Assembly: GCA_002455425.1 (NCBI GenBank)
Contig: DKKT01000023.1
Coordinates: forward strand, 1-32,893
Origin: Chthonomonas sp. UBA6659
GTDB lineage: Bacteria > Armatimonadota > Fimbriimonadia > Fimbriimonadales > Fimbriimonadaceae
Direction: 5' to 3'
Length of the DNA stretch: 32,893 nt
Part shown: piece after piece, positions 7,928 through 15,099 of the stretch
How positions within the stretch are numbered: position 1 is the first letter of the stretch
Layout of the letters: every line of letters begins with the position of its first letter
Made by a program: the position numbers and the translations under genes
The notes under the pieces: generated by a model
What the model was told of the DNA's origin: nothing
The model's database searches: none
What the model saw: only the letters and a program-made list of their open reading frames with translations

Positions 7928-8685
7928 GAGCCGTCATCCGTATGACGTCGTACGCTTTCGAGAGTTTCGTCCGACTTCAACGGAATCAGCCTACCGCTCA
8001 AGACCCGCGTGCTCGGGTCCCAAGCCCAACGGCCCACGAACCGCGCGTGCGAGCCGCCCTGCACGACCCAGGCCGAGCCGACTCGCACCGGCTCTTCCAG
8101 GACATCGTGGGAGTGGCCGCCGAAGATCACGTCGATCTCGGGGCAGGCTTCCGCCAGCGCGCGATCCTGCCGAAGCCCGATGTGAGTCAGGGCGACCAGC
8201 AGATCAACCTCCGGCCGAAGCGCGCGGGCGGCATCAGCGATCGCCGGAATCGGCGAGTCCCACAAGTACGCACTCGCGGGCGCGGTCGCCATCCGGGCAG
8301 TCACGATCGGGACCATCGCGGCCACAAAGCCGACTCGGACACCTTGGATCTCACGGACAGTCGACGCCGAAAACACCAACTCGCCGGTATCCTTGCGACG
8401 CAGGTTCGCGCACAGGATTTCGTGACCGAGACCGGCGAGCTTCGCACGAAACGCCGCCTCGATCGGGTGCGACTCACGGTTCCCCAGTGTTCCGAGATCG
8501 CAACCGGCCATGCGCAGCCGCGGCCACGCTCTTTCCGGCGCCAGCGGAACCGCGAGATTGCCCGCCTTGATCGCGTCACCGGTGTCCACGAACAGATCGG
8601 CGTCCACGCGCAACTCGGCAAGGCGAGCCGCGAGGGCGTCGGTCAACTGCCCGTGAAGATCGTTCGTGTGGAGAAAGACGATCAC
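7924..8685 (-). CDS. metallophosphoesterase (5'-nucleotidase/UshA-like catalytic domain)
   Basis: This 253-residue calcineurin-like phosphoesterase matches the N-terminal catalytic domain of UshA/5'-nucleotidases. It has the metal motifs DLHG (D9, H11), DTGD (D34, D37), GNRE (N69-E71), a later LTHIG and GGHSH. The C-terminal substrate-specificity domain of UshA is absent and no signal peptide is visible, so it may be cytoplasmic. The usual GNHE reads GNRE here: the His that normally assists catalysis is Arg70. Start GTG 8685 overlaps the upstream hydrolase stop (GTGA). The substrate is unknown; a nucleotide or related phosphomonoester or diester is likely. Confidence 0.82.
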   Translation of the reverse strand: MIVFLHTNDLHGQLTDALAARLAELRVDADLFVDTGDAIKAGNLAVPLAPERAWPRLRMAGCDLGTLGNRESHPIEAAFRAKLAGLGHEILCANLRRKDTGELVFSASTVREIQGVRVGFVAAMVPIVTARMATAPASAYLWDSPIPAIADAARALRPEVDLLVALTHIGLRQDRALAEACPEIDVIFGGHSHDVLEEPVRVGSAWVVQGGSHARFVGRWAWDPSTRVLSGRLIPLKSDETLESVRRHTDDGS

Positions 8686-9941
8686 TTGGCGTAGGTGTCG
8701 AAGAACCGGTAGGCGTCCGGGAGTGCATCCGCGACAATCATGAGGTGCTCGCAGGGATCGAATTGCTTATACTCGAACCCAGGTTTGCCCTCCATCGACT
8801 TCGCCAGGCTCTGGACACCACCGAGCAACATCCCCATCTCCTGCTTTCCGACGGCCAAGAAGATCGGCGTACCCGCCAAGCCGGTTCCAACCGATCGCGC
8901 CGCCGGTGCGAACAGGGCCAACGCGGCCGGTTTCGGATCGAGGTTGCCGGTCGTCAGCGCCAAGCCTCCGCCCATGCTGTGGCCCATCACGAACACCCGA
9001 GAAGGCGTGATGTTGCGCTTTTCTTTGAGCCATGTGAGTGCAGCCTTCGCGCTCCCCGCGCCTGCACGCGGCGCAATAAATACCCAGCCCCGCTTGAGCG
9101 CTTCCCGCACGGCGAGGCCTGCACCGTAGCTCTCGAAGAACATGTTCTCGGAGGCTCCAGCTCCGTGCATAGCGATGACGATCGTCCCCGAACCCTGGAG
9201 GCCCTTCGGGATGGCGACGCGCATCGGGACCGAATCCTGTTCGGCATAGTCGATCTGCTCGATCTGTTCGGGTTTGACGACGCCCTTCTCTAGGTCTTCG
9301 GCTTGTCGGAGCATCGTGGCGTACGGGAGATCGGTCTCGCGGCGTCGACCGGCTTCGACGATGCCCTTCGCGATGCCTTGGGCGATCGGCGACTTGAAGG
9401 CCAGGGCCGCCTCAAGACGCTTGCCGAAGTCCGCGATGACGGAGACCTGGGCGGTGCGCTTCTGGCGATCGACCGTGATCGGCACCGCCATATCCGTTTC
9501 CGCTTGGCCAAGTTGTGAAGCGTCGACCTTGATCTTGGTCACTTCGCCGGGCTTGACGGAGACCTCTTTGCCCGCGACCACTAGAGGGATCGCACTCTTG
9601 ATTCCGGGATCGTAGGCCCATCCCACTTCCAGGGTGACCGTGCCCGACGGATCGACCACCGCCGGCTCGAACCGGAGCGTGACCGGATCGGCCGGTCGAA
9701 CCTCACGTCCTTCAAGAAGCGCGATCGCTCGGTCGAGAGCTTTCGAGGCGTCGCCGAGCCGCCCGGTGAAGAACCCGGCTACCGAAGCCGACACGGCTTC
9801 GACGGCGTGAGCCCGTTTACCGGTGTCAGTGACGATCAACCAGACCGTATCGAGCCGCTTGACCCGATCCCCGAGATCGTAGCGGGTCGCGACGGTCGCG
9901 GGCGGGGTTTGAACGACGAACGCGGCGAGGAGGGAGAGCAT
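8682..9941 (-). CDS. secreted alpha/beta hydrolase
   Basis: This 419-residue protein has a probable N-terminal signal, a long N-terminal region of unknown fold (about 20-225), and a C-terminal alpha/beta-hydrolase domain. The oxyanion-hole motif HGAGASENMFF, the nucleophile elbow GHSMGGG and a C-terminal His in CEHLMIV are visible. The domain resembles dienelactone-hydrolase or PHB-depolymerase-type esterases that act on small esters or peptides; the substrate is not clear. It is the first gene of the operon leading to the ECF sigma factor. The start ATG 9941 has TAGAAT 6 nt upstream. Confidence 0.8.
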   Translation of the reverse strand: MLSLLAAFVVQTPPATVATRYDLGDRVKRLDTVWLIVTDTGKRAHAVEAVSASVAGFFTGRLGDASKALDRAIALLEGREVRPADPVTLRFEPAVVDPSGTVTLEVGWAYDPGIKSAIPLVVAGKEVSVKPGEVTKIKVDASQLGQAETDMAVPITVDRQKRTAQVSVIADFGKRLEAALAFKSPIAQGIAKGIVEAGRRRETDLPYATMLRQAEDLEKGVVKPEQIEQIDYAEQDSVPMRVAIPKGLQGSGTIVIAMHGAGASENMFFESYGAGLAVREALKRGWVFIAPRAGAGSAKAALTWLKEKRNITPSRVFVMGHSMGGGLALTTGNLDPKPAALALFAPAARSVGTGLAGTPIFLAVGKQEMGMLLGGVQSLAKSMEGKPGFEYKQFDPCEHLMIVADALPDAYRFFDTYAK

Positions 9942-9947
9942 GAACCG

Positions 9948-9953
9948 ATTCTA
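9948..9953 (-). promoter_or_regulatory. putative -10 box (TAGAAT) of the hydrolase-sigma operon
   Basis: TAGAAT then CGGTTC precedes ATG 9941 with 6 nt between and no Shine-Dalgarno sequence. A GGAAC at 9974-9978 on the same strand, 20 nt further upstream, could be an ECF-type -35 element. The spacing to this hexamer is too long for one promoter, so two start modes are possible. Confidence 0.5.
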
Positions 9954-9991
9954 CAGCCGAAGCCGATCGGGCCGTTCCTGAGAAACGCAAA

Positions 9992-10013
9992 GGCCGCCCC
10001 CTAGGGGGCGGCC
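9992..10013 (-). terminator. intrinsic terminator after yggS-sepF
   Basis: This is a perfect palindrome with arms GGCCGCCCCC and GGGGGCGGCC around a central TA. In the minus direction it is followed by TTTGCGTTTCT. It lies 44 bp beyond the sepF stop and just before the hydrolase operon promoter, so it separates the two transcription units. Confidence 0.75.
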
Positions 10014-10057
10014 GGTATTGCGATTGGAGATTCCCTTCTCGTGCAATCCGAGAGGGA

Positions 10058-10468
10058 TCAGTTGCGTACCGCGGCCATCCGCGGAGTCGCCGGAGCGACT
10101 TCGACCAGGGCAAGCGGCGGGGCCAGAAGGTAGACGTGCTCGCCGACCTCTTCCCAGGTGCCTTCTTCGGCGTAGTTGACGCCGCACATGAAGTCTTTGA
10201 TCTTCTCGCGCAGGGCGGGGTCGGCGGCGGTGAGATTCAGCAGTTGTGCTTCGCCTCGCTTCAAGCCATCGGCCGCGGCCACGGCATCCTGGAACGACAC
10301 GATCTGGCGTCGAACCGTGATGCTATAGCGGTGGACAGACGGATGACGATTCCCGATCGAGCCGGTCGGTGCCGACTCCTGCTCCTCATCGACTTCAGGG
10401 CCTCGCGAAAAGTAGTCCTTGACCCGCGAGAAAAAGCCAGGCCGTTCGGCCAGCTCGAGTTCTTCCAT
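10058..10468 (-). CDS. sepF: cell division protein SepF
   Basis: SepF tethers FtsZ to the membrane and bundles it at the septum. The 136-residue protein has an amphipathic N-terminal helix (PGFFSRVKDYFS) suited to membrane binding. A low-complexity linker follows, then the SepF core (about 48-120) with the RRQIVSFQDAVAAADGLKRGEAQLLNL segment, DFMCGVNYAEEG and VGEHVYLLAP. Start ATG 10468 is chosen because a GGAGG at 10477-10481 (minus strand) stands 8 nt upstream. It follows yggS with a 32-bp gap, an arrangement known from Gram-positive bacteria and cyanobacteria. Confidence 0.88.
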   Translation of the reverse strand: MEELELAERPGFFSRVKDYFSRGPEVDEEQESAPTGSIGNRHPSVHRYSITVRRQIVSFQDAVAAADGLKRGEAQLLNLTAADPALREKIKDFMCGVNYAEEGTWEEVGEHVYLLAPPLALVEVAPATPRMAAVRN

Positions 10469-10500
10469 GACACTTGCCTCCAATCCGTGGACATATGATG

Positions 10501-11151
10501 TTAGCGAACGCCGAAGAGCGCGGTGCCGACTCGAATGTGGGTGGCTCCTTCCTGGATCGCCACATCGGAATCGCTGCTCATGCCCATGCTGAGCCACGTG
10601 CCCTTCGGTACCTCCGAAAGCCGTTCCCGGAGCTTCCGAAAGTAAGGACGCATGTCCTCCGCATTTTGCACCTGCGGACCGATCGTCATCAAGCCGCGCA
10701 AGCGAACGCGATCACAGTGTAGGCACTCTTGAACGAATTCGTCAAGGGCAGCGAGCCGGATGCCCGACTTTTGGGGCTCGTCGGCGATGTTGATCTCGAT
10801 CAGGCCGTCGATCGTCGCTTCGGCCTTGGCGATCTCGCGGATTTGGCTCGGACTTTCCAGAGTGTGGACGACCGAAAACTGCGAGGCGACCCGCCGGGCT
10901 TTGTTCGATTGGAGTTTGCCGACGAAGTGCCATACGATGTCGTCGGGAAGAGCCGCGATCTTCGGTTCTGCTTCTTGGAGCCGCGATTCCCCGAAGTGGC
11001 GCAGACCCGCGTCGTAGGCTTCGCGGATCGCATCGACGGAAAACGTCTTGGACACGGCCACGAGCGTCACCCCTTGAGGATCGCGATCGACCGAGGCGCA
11101 TACTTGCTCGATTCGGTCGCGCAACGCGCGAAGACGGTCCGCCAACGACAT
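10501..11151 (-). CDS. YggS family pyridoxal phosphate homeostasis protein
   Basis: This 216-residue PLP-binding protein has a single TIM-barrel (alanine racemase N-terminal type) and no catalytic partner domain. It buffers the vitamin B6 cofactor and has no known reaction. The PLP lysine is K35 in LVAVSKTF. The family segments HFGESRLQEA, WHFVGKLQSNK, LRGLMTIGP and the C-terminal LSMGMSSDSDVAIQEGATHIRVGTALFG are all present. I start at ATG 11151, as MSLADRLRALRDRI is the normal N-terminus; the 30 codons upstream overlap the divergent promoter region. CATACT at 11162-11167 (minus strand), 10 nt upstream, is a possible -10 box. It is cotranscribed with sepF. Confidence 0.92.
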   Translation of the reverse strand: MSLADRLRALRDRIEQVCASVDRDPQGVTLVAVSKTFSVDAIREAYDAGLRHFGESRLQEAEPKIAALPDDIVWHFVGKLQSNKARRVASQFSVVHTLESPSQIREIAKAEATIDGLIEINIADEPQKSGIRLAALDEFVQECLHCDRVRLRGLMTIGPQVQNAEDMRPYFRKLRERLSEVPKGTWLSMGMSSDSDVAIQEGATHIRVGTALFGVR

Positions 11152-11235
11152 CGGTCCCCGAAGTATGGCCGCGTGGGACCTGCCGTAACTCACTCCGCCG
11201 TGACGACGTCCAACCCCGACAGAGGTACTTCCACC

Positions 11236-12213
11236 ATGCAACTTCGACCCGCTCTTGCCGTTTCAGTCCTGGTGGCCGCGTTGGTCACGATCGCCTTGGC
11301 CGTTCCCGCCAAGAAGCCCAAACGCACGTCGGTCGCCGGAGTGGAATGGTATGCGTCGATGGGCGATGCGATCGCCGAAGCGAAACGAGGGGACAAGCCG
11401 ATCCTCCTCCTGAGCATGTTCGGCAAGCTCGACGAACCGATGCCCTGCGCCAACGCTCGGACCCTCCGTGCGACGCTGTTCCAAGACCCCGAGTTTCGCA
11501 AGCTCGTCACCGAAGACGTCGTTCCGGCCTGGGAAATGGTGCGCGCCGTGCCCAAAGTCGAGATCGACCTCGGTGACGGTAAGAAGATCGTCCGCACGGT
11601 CCGCGGTAACGCCGTGATGTACCTGTGCACCCCCGAGGGTCGCGTCATCGACGCGTACCCGGGCGTCTACACCGCGAAGGACTTCTTGCCGATGGTCCGC
11701 GATTCGCTTGCGCTCGCTGACGCCTCACCTGAAAAGATCCGCGCTTACCATCGTGACCGCGGTGCCGTCCCGCCGCCGACGGCCGCAACGATGGGCAAAG
11801 CGGTGCTCGAATCGCCGACCCTCGACCTCATCGGAGCCCAACCGACCAACGGCGCGATCGATCCACGCACGTCCTCATCCGATCCAGACGAGGCCAAGTT
11901 CCTTGCAGCCGCCCGCCGGATCACCGACCTCAGCCTCCAGCCGATGCCACCCGCGACGGCCGTGCGCTCGATCACGGGGCGCACCGGCATCGGCGAAGAC
12001 CCCAAGAAGCTGGCCGCCGAGATCATGACCCGCGACTCCCAGAACAACGTGGCGCGAGTTCGGCCGGTCGTCCACCTCTACCTGGCCTCCTGCAAGGAGC
12101 TGCCGACGACCCTCGAAGCGCGCGACGCGATCCTCGAGACGATCCTGAAGATCCCGTACAAGGATCCGTACTTCGGACTCAACGACGTCTTGCTTCCCGG
12201 GACGCCCCACTAG
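11236..12213 (+). CDS. secreted thioredoxin-fold protein of unknown function
   Basis: This 325-residue protein has a signal peptide (about 1-23, ending LAVPA). The segment WYASMGDAIAEAKRGDKPILLLSMFGKLDEPMPCANARTLRATLFQDPEFRKLV (about residues 36-90) matches the start of thioredoxin-like (DUF255/thioredoxin_7) domains. The CxxC is reduced to a single Cys in PCANAR, so redox exchange by two cysteines is not possible. The last 170 residues look disordered or helical, with no domain I recognise. AGAGG about 10 nt before ATG 11236 is the likely ribosome site. Longer in-frame extensions run through the antisense of yggS and are rejected. It converges on the next gene with 2 bp between stops. Confidence 0.65.
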   Translation: MQLRPALAVSVLVAALVTIALAVPAKKPKRTSVAGVEWYASMGDAIAEAKRGDKPILLLSMFGKLDEPMPCANARTLRATLFQDPEFRKLVTEDVVPAWEMVRAVPKVEIDLGDGKKIVRTVRGNAVMYLCTPEGRVIDAYPGVYTAKDFLPMVRDSLALADASPEKIRAYHRDRGAVPPPTAATMGKAVLESPTLDLIGAQPTNGAIDPRTSSSDPDEAKFLAAARRITDLSLQPMPPATAVRSITGRTGIGEDPKKLAAEIMTRDSQNNVARVRPVVHLYLASCKELPTTLEARDAILETILKIPYKDPYFGLNDVLLPGTPH

Positions 12214-12215
12214 AC

Positions 12216-13391
12216 TCAGTTGCAGTCCGAAGTTGGGCCTGGCGGGTTCGGAACACTCGGCAGGCCCTTGACCTTGGCCACGATCTGAGCCGCCATCGCT
12301 CCGACCGGCGCACCACTCTCGTTCGTGATGAGGCCGACGCTGACCCCGTCGCCTGCGTAGATCGACATCATCGCCGCGAAGCCGGGCAAGCCGCCGTCCT
12401 TGCGGTAGATCGTGTACTTCGGCGTCGTCGAGATCTCGACGTTCCAGCCCAGTCCCCATTGGCTCGACTTCCCGTTCGGGTACAGCACCGGATTCCAGAT
12501 CTGCCCGTAGGCGGCCGCGCTCAGGACCTTCTGGCCGGCCAGCGCGGCAAGCCAGGTGGCCATGTCGCTCGCGGTCGTGATGACAGCCCCCGAACTGAAG
12601 CTGGAGAGCGGCGACCGCGGACTCTGTACCGCCCATGCGGTACCGTTCCATTGGTAACCCGTCGCGAGGTTTGCCGGGGTGTTCGTCGGCAGGTGGATGA
12701 AGGTCCGCGTCATGCCGAGCGGTCCGAACACCTGATTCGCCATGAACGTCGGGTAATCGGTGCCGGTGAGCTGCTGGATGATCTCCCCGATGATCATGAA
12801 TCCAGGATTGCTGTAGCAGTAACCCGTGCCCGGCGGGAACGAGAGCGGCTTCTTGGCCGCGGCCGCGACCACCGTCTGCCAAGGCTGGGTGTTGCTCGAA
12901 CCATCTGGGATGCCGCTCGTCATCGAAAGGAGCTGCCGGACCGTGATCCCGGACCATTCTGCGGGCATCGTGATGTTCGGACTTCCGACCAGGTAGGCGG
13001 AGGCGGGCTGGTCGAGGTCGAGTTTTGTGATCCCGGGCTTCTTGATCAGCGAAGGGTCATCAAAAATACGCATCAGGGCGAACGTCGTGAAGCTCTTCGT
13101 GCACGAACCGATCTCGAACGTGGTGTTCGCATCGACGGAGACGTTGCCCGAAACTGTCGCGAGCCCGTAGCCCTTTGCGAGCGTGACCTTTCCGTTCTGG
13201 ACGATCGCGACGCCGATCCCAGCAATATGGTTTTGGGTCTGGAGCTGCTGGACCAGCTGATCGATCCCGGACTCGGTCTGGCCGTCGAGGAACGAAATCT
13301 TGGGCGGCTCCGGCCGGGGATTGCGGTCGGAGCCGGCGCAACCGGCAACGGCGAGACTGACCAAGAGGGCCGACGCAAGGACGAGCTTCAT
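12216..13391 (-). CDS. serine-hydrolase lipoprotein (class C beta-lactamase / D-Ala-D-Ala peptidase fold)
   Basis: This 391-residue protein has a lipoprotein signal ending AVAG before C18, so it is probably membrane-anchored. The penicillin-binding/beta-lactamase superfamily motifs are SxxK at S96-K99 (SCTK) and YxN at Y193-N195 (YSN). A C-terminal KDGGLPGF segment stands where the KTG/HxG motif belongs. Such proteins act as esterases, peptidases or rarely as beta-lactamases. Sequence alone does not show antibiotic resistance. ATG 13391 gives the signal sequence directly; the 107 upstream in-frame codons run antisense to rpsJ and its leader. It is divergent from rpsJ. Confidence 0.85.
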   Translation of the reverse strand: MKLVLASALLVSLAVAGCAGSDRNPRPEPPKISFLDGQTESGIDQLVQQLQTQNHIAGIGVAIVQNGKVTLAKGYGLATVSGNVSVDANTTFEIGSCTKSFTTFALMRIFDDPSLIKKPGITKLDLDQPASAYLVGSPNITMPAEWSGITVRQLLSMTSGIPDGSSNTQPWQTVVAAAAKKPLSFPPGTGYCYSNPGFMIIGEIIQQLTGTDYPTFMANQVFGPLGMTRTFIHLPTNTPANLATGYQWNGTAWAVQSPRSPLSSFSSGAVITTASDMATWLAALAGQKVLSAAAYGQIWNPVLYPNGKSSQWGLGWNVEISTTPKYTIYRKDGGLPGFAAMMSIYAGDGVSVGLITNESGAPVGAMAAQIVAKVKGLPSVPNPPGPTSDCN

Positions 13392-13502
13392 TAGGAGTAA
13401 GGACGCCACTCGGGTATCCTTCGTGTCGGCTGAGAGGTTGGGGCGCAACGACGCCTGGAATTCGCAGCCGAGAGAAAACCTCACTGAAGGAGCACCGACA
13501 CC

Positions 13503-13811
13503 ATGACAGGCATGCGTGTGCGCATTCGATTGCGCGCTTACGATCATCGAATCTTGGATCAGTCCGCGGAGAAGATCACCGAGACCGCCCGCCGCACCGG
13601 CGCCCGGATCGCGGGTCCGATTCCGCTTCCGACCAACATCCGGCGCTTTTGCGTCATCCGAGGCCCGCACATCGACAAGGAGTCGATGGAGCACTTCGAG
13701 CTTCGGACCCACAACCGGCTGATCGACATCCTCGAGCCGACAAACAAGACGATCGACGCGCTCATGCGTCTCGATCTGCCGAGCGGCGTCGACATCCAGA
13801 TCAAGACCTGA
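13503..13811 (+). CDS. rpsJ: 30S ribosomal protein S10
   Basis: This is a 102-residue S10 of normal length, part of the head of the small subunit and also the NusE transcription factor. The sequence MRVRIRLRAYDHRILDQSAEKITETARRTGA, the GPIPLPT loop and FELRTHNRLIDI are diagnostic. AAGGAG at 13487-13492 stands 10 nt before ATG 13503, supporting that start over M4. Unlike most bacteria, it is not followed by rplC or preceded by tuf within the window. It is flanked by a divergent lipoprotein gene and a convergent regulator, and it has its own terminator. Confidence 0.96.
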   Translation: MTGMRVRIRLRAYDHRILDQSAEKITETARRTGARIAGPIPLPTNIRRFCVIRGPHIDKESMEHFELRTHNRLIDILEPTNKTIDALMRLDLPSGVDIQIKT

Positions 13812-13825
13812 TCTTCCCTTCTTCG

Positions 13826-13853
13826 AGCCCCCGACCCAAGGGTAGGGGGCTTT
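13826..13853 (+). terminator. intrinsic terminator of rpsJ
   Basis: The outer arms AGCCCCC and GGGGGCT enclose an inner ACCC-AA-GGGT stem and are followed by TT. It stands 14 bp after the rpsJ stop, which shows that rpsJ is transcribed as a single gene. Confidence 0.8.
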
Positions 13854-13897
13854 GCGATGCTGGGGGTCGAGCCAGGGTCCGCATGAGACTCAATGAC

Positions 13898-14905
13898 TCA
13901 TCCCCGAAGTTCGTCGATCATCTTTAGGCGCGCAGCGAGAGTCCTCGATGGTGTTTCGCCGAACTCACGGGAATAAGCCTCGCTGAACTTCGACGAGGAC
14001 GAAAAGCCGTGCTGGCGCGCGATCAAACCGATGACACGTCCGTTGCCGACCGAACTGAGCAACCTCGACCGAGCTCGGAAGAGCCTTGTCCGCAACGCAT
14101 ACTCCCCCGGGGAAAGGTCCGTCACCGACTGGAAGGCACGGTAGAGCTGTCGAACACTGCAATGGGCTATCTCAGCCAGTTCCTGCGTCACCAGTTTGCG
14201 CATCGGGTGCTGCGCCAAGAAGGTGTCGACATCAGAGCAGATTTCGACATGGGCCGGATCCGAACCCTGCAACCTGAGCATCGATTGCATCTGAGCTCGT
14301 GCCCGCTCCCAAATCGCTTTCCCCAACGCCTCGATCTGGGGCGACGCCGTTTGTCCCGACGCATGCAATCGATCGAATTCATCGGCGCAGAATCTAAGCA
14401 GCCGAGAGAAATCGGTGGCGTCGGGAGTGCCCAATGTCCGTTCGAAACGTTCATGATCCTTGAATGGTAACGCTTTGATCTTCAGATACGTCTCCGATTT
14501 TCCCGAGAGTCGCAGCGAAAACGTGCGGGCGCTTCTCAGCACGATTAGGGCTGTGTCACCAGGTAGAAAGATCATCCCATCATTGGGCCGATAGGACTTC
14601 CAAGTATGGTTTTGAAACAACTCGACAGAACCGGCTAATAAGATACCGATGACGAAGTCGTTACCATCCATTGCGGAAGCGTTGATGAGATTCCCGGATA
14701 TCTCCGTGTAGAAGAGTTCAGCATTTTGGAAGCGAGCCAACGAGACTCGGGCTGTGACCGGTCCATCGTCCAAGGCGTACATCCGGGCGGGCTGGGTTAA
14801 GGATGAATGAAGTCCCTCAATCTCCGAGATACTCGTACTCGAAAACAAATCACCCCCGTTGAGGAACCTGCGGTCCACGTGAACTGACTCCACCATTGTC
14901 GGCAC
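13898..14905 (-). CDS. AraC-family transcriptional regulator
   Basis: This 335-residue regulator has a cupin-like N-terminal AraC-binding domain (about 30-180). The C-terminal double helix-turn-helix (about 232-330) is shown by LAEIAHCSVRQLYRAFQSVTDLSPGEY and IARQHGFSSSSKFSEAYSREFGETPS. The start is GTG 14905 with GGAAG 10 nt upstream; ATG 14896 is an alternative. The gene looks less GC-rich than its neighbours (several lines near 14.5-14.8 kb are close to half A+T), hinting at recent gain. It is divergent from the Ig-repeat gene at 15100, a possible target. The ligand is unknown. Confidence 0.88.
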   Translation of the reverse strand: MPTMVESVHVDRRFLNGGDLFSSTSISEIEGLHSSLTQPARMYALDDGPVTARVSLARFQNAELFYTEISGNLINASAMDGNDFVIGILLAGSVELFQNHTWKSYRPNDGMIFLPGDTALIVLRSARTFSLRLSGKSETYLKIKALPFKDHERFERTLGTPDATDFSRLLRFCADEFDRLHASGQTASPQIEALGKAIWERARAQMQSMLRLQGSDPAHVEICSDVDTFLAQHPMRKLVTQELAEIAHCSVRQLYRAFQSVTDLSPGEYALRTRLFRARSRLLSSVGNGRVIGLIARQHGFSSSSKFSEAYSREFGETPSRTLAARLKMIDELRG

Positions 14906-14963
14906 TTAGAATCGACTTCCACTCTCAGCCTACCCGACCCAGGTCGGCGTCAAGCCCTGAACG

Positions 14964-14978
14964 TGCCAAATTTTGGCA
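14964..14978. promoter_or_regulatory. palindromic operator candidate
   Basis: TGCCAAATTTTGGCA is a perfect 7-bp inverted repeat around one central base. It lies 59 bp upstream of the AraC-type gene start and 122 bp before the divergent gene at 15100. The AT-rich core in GC-rich DNA and the position between divergent genes suggest a protein-binding site. AraC proteins usually bind direct repeats, so the binder could be another factor. Confidence 0.4.
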
Positions 14979-15099
14979 GAATTCGTCGTAGATTCTCCGA
15001 AGAGCGAACCCCCACAATCCTGGTAGCACCCGGACCCATTCTTATCACGCTGCTGACCCGTCGGGTGCCCCAATCCGCGGGAGCGGCGATCGAGGAACT

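Noticed and set aside
10729..11235. In-frame extension upstream of the thioredoxin-like gene
   Set aside because: It runs antisense through yggS and would remove the signal peptide from the N-terminus.
13392..13712. 107-codon N-terminal extension of the serine-hydrolase lipoprotein
   Set aside because: It overlaps rpsJ antisense; ATG 13391 gives a clean lipoprotein signal.
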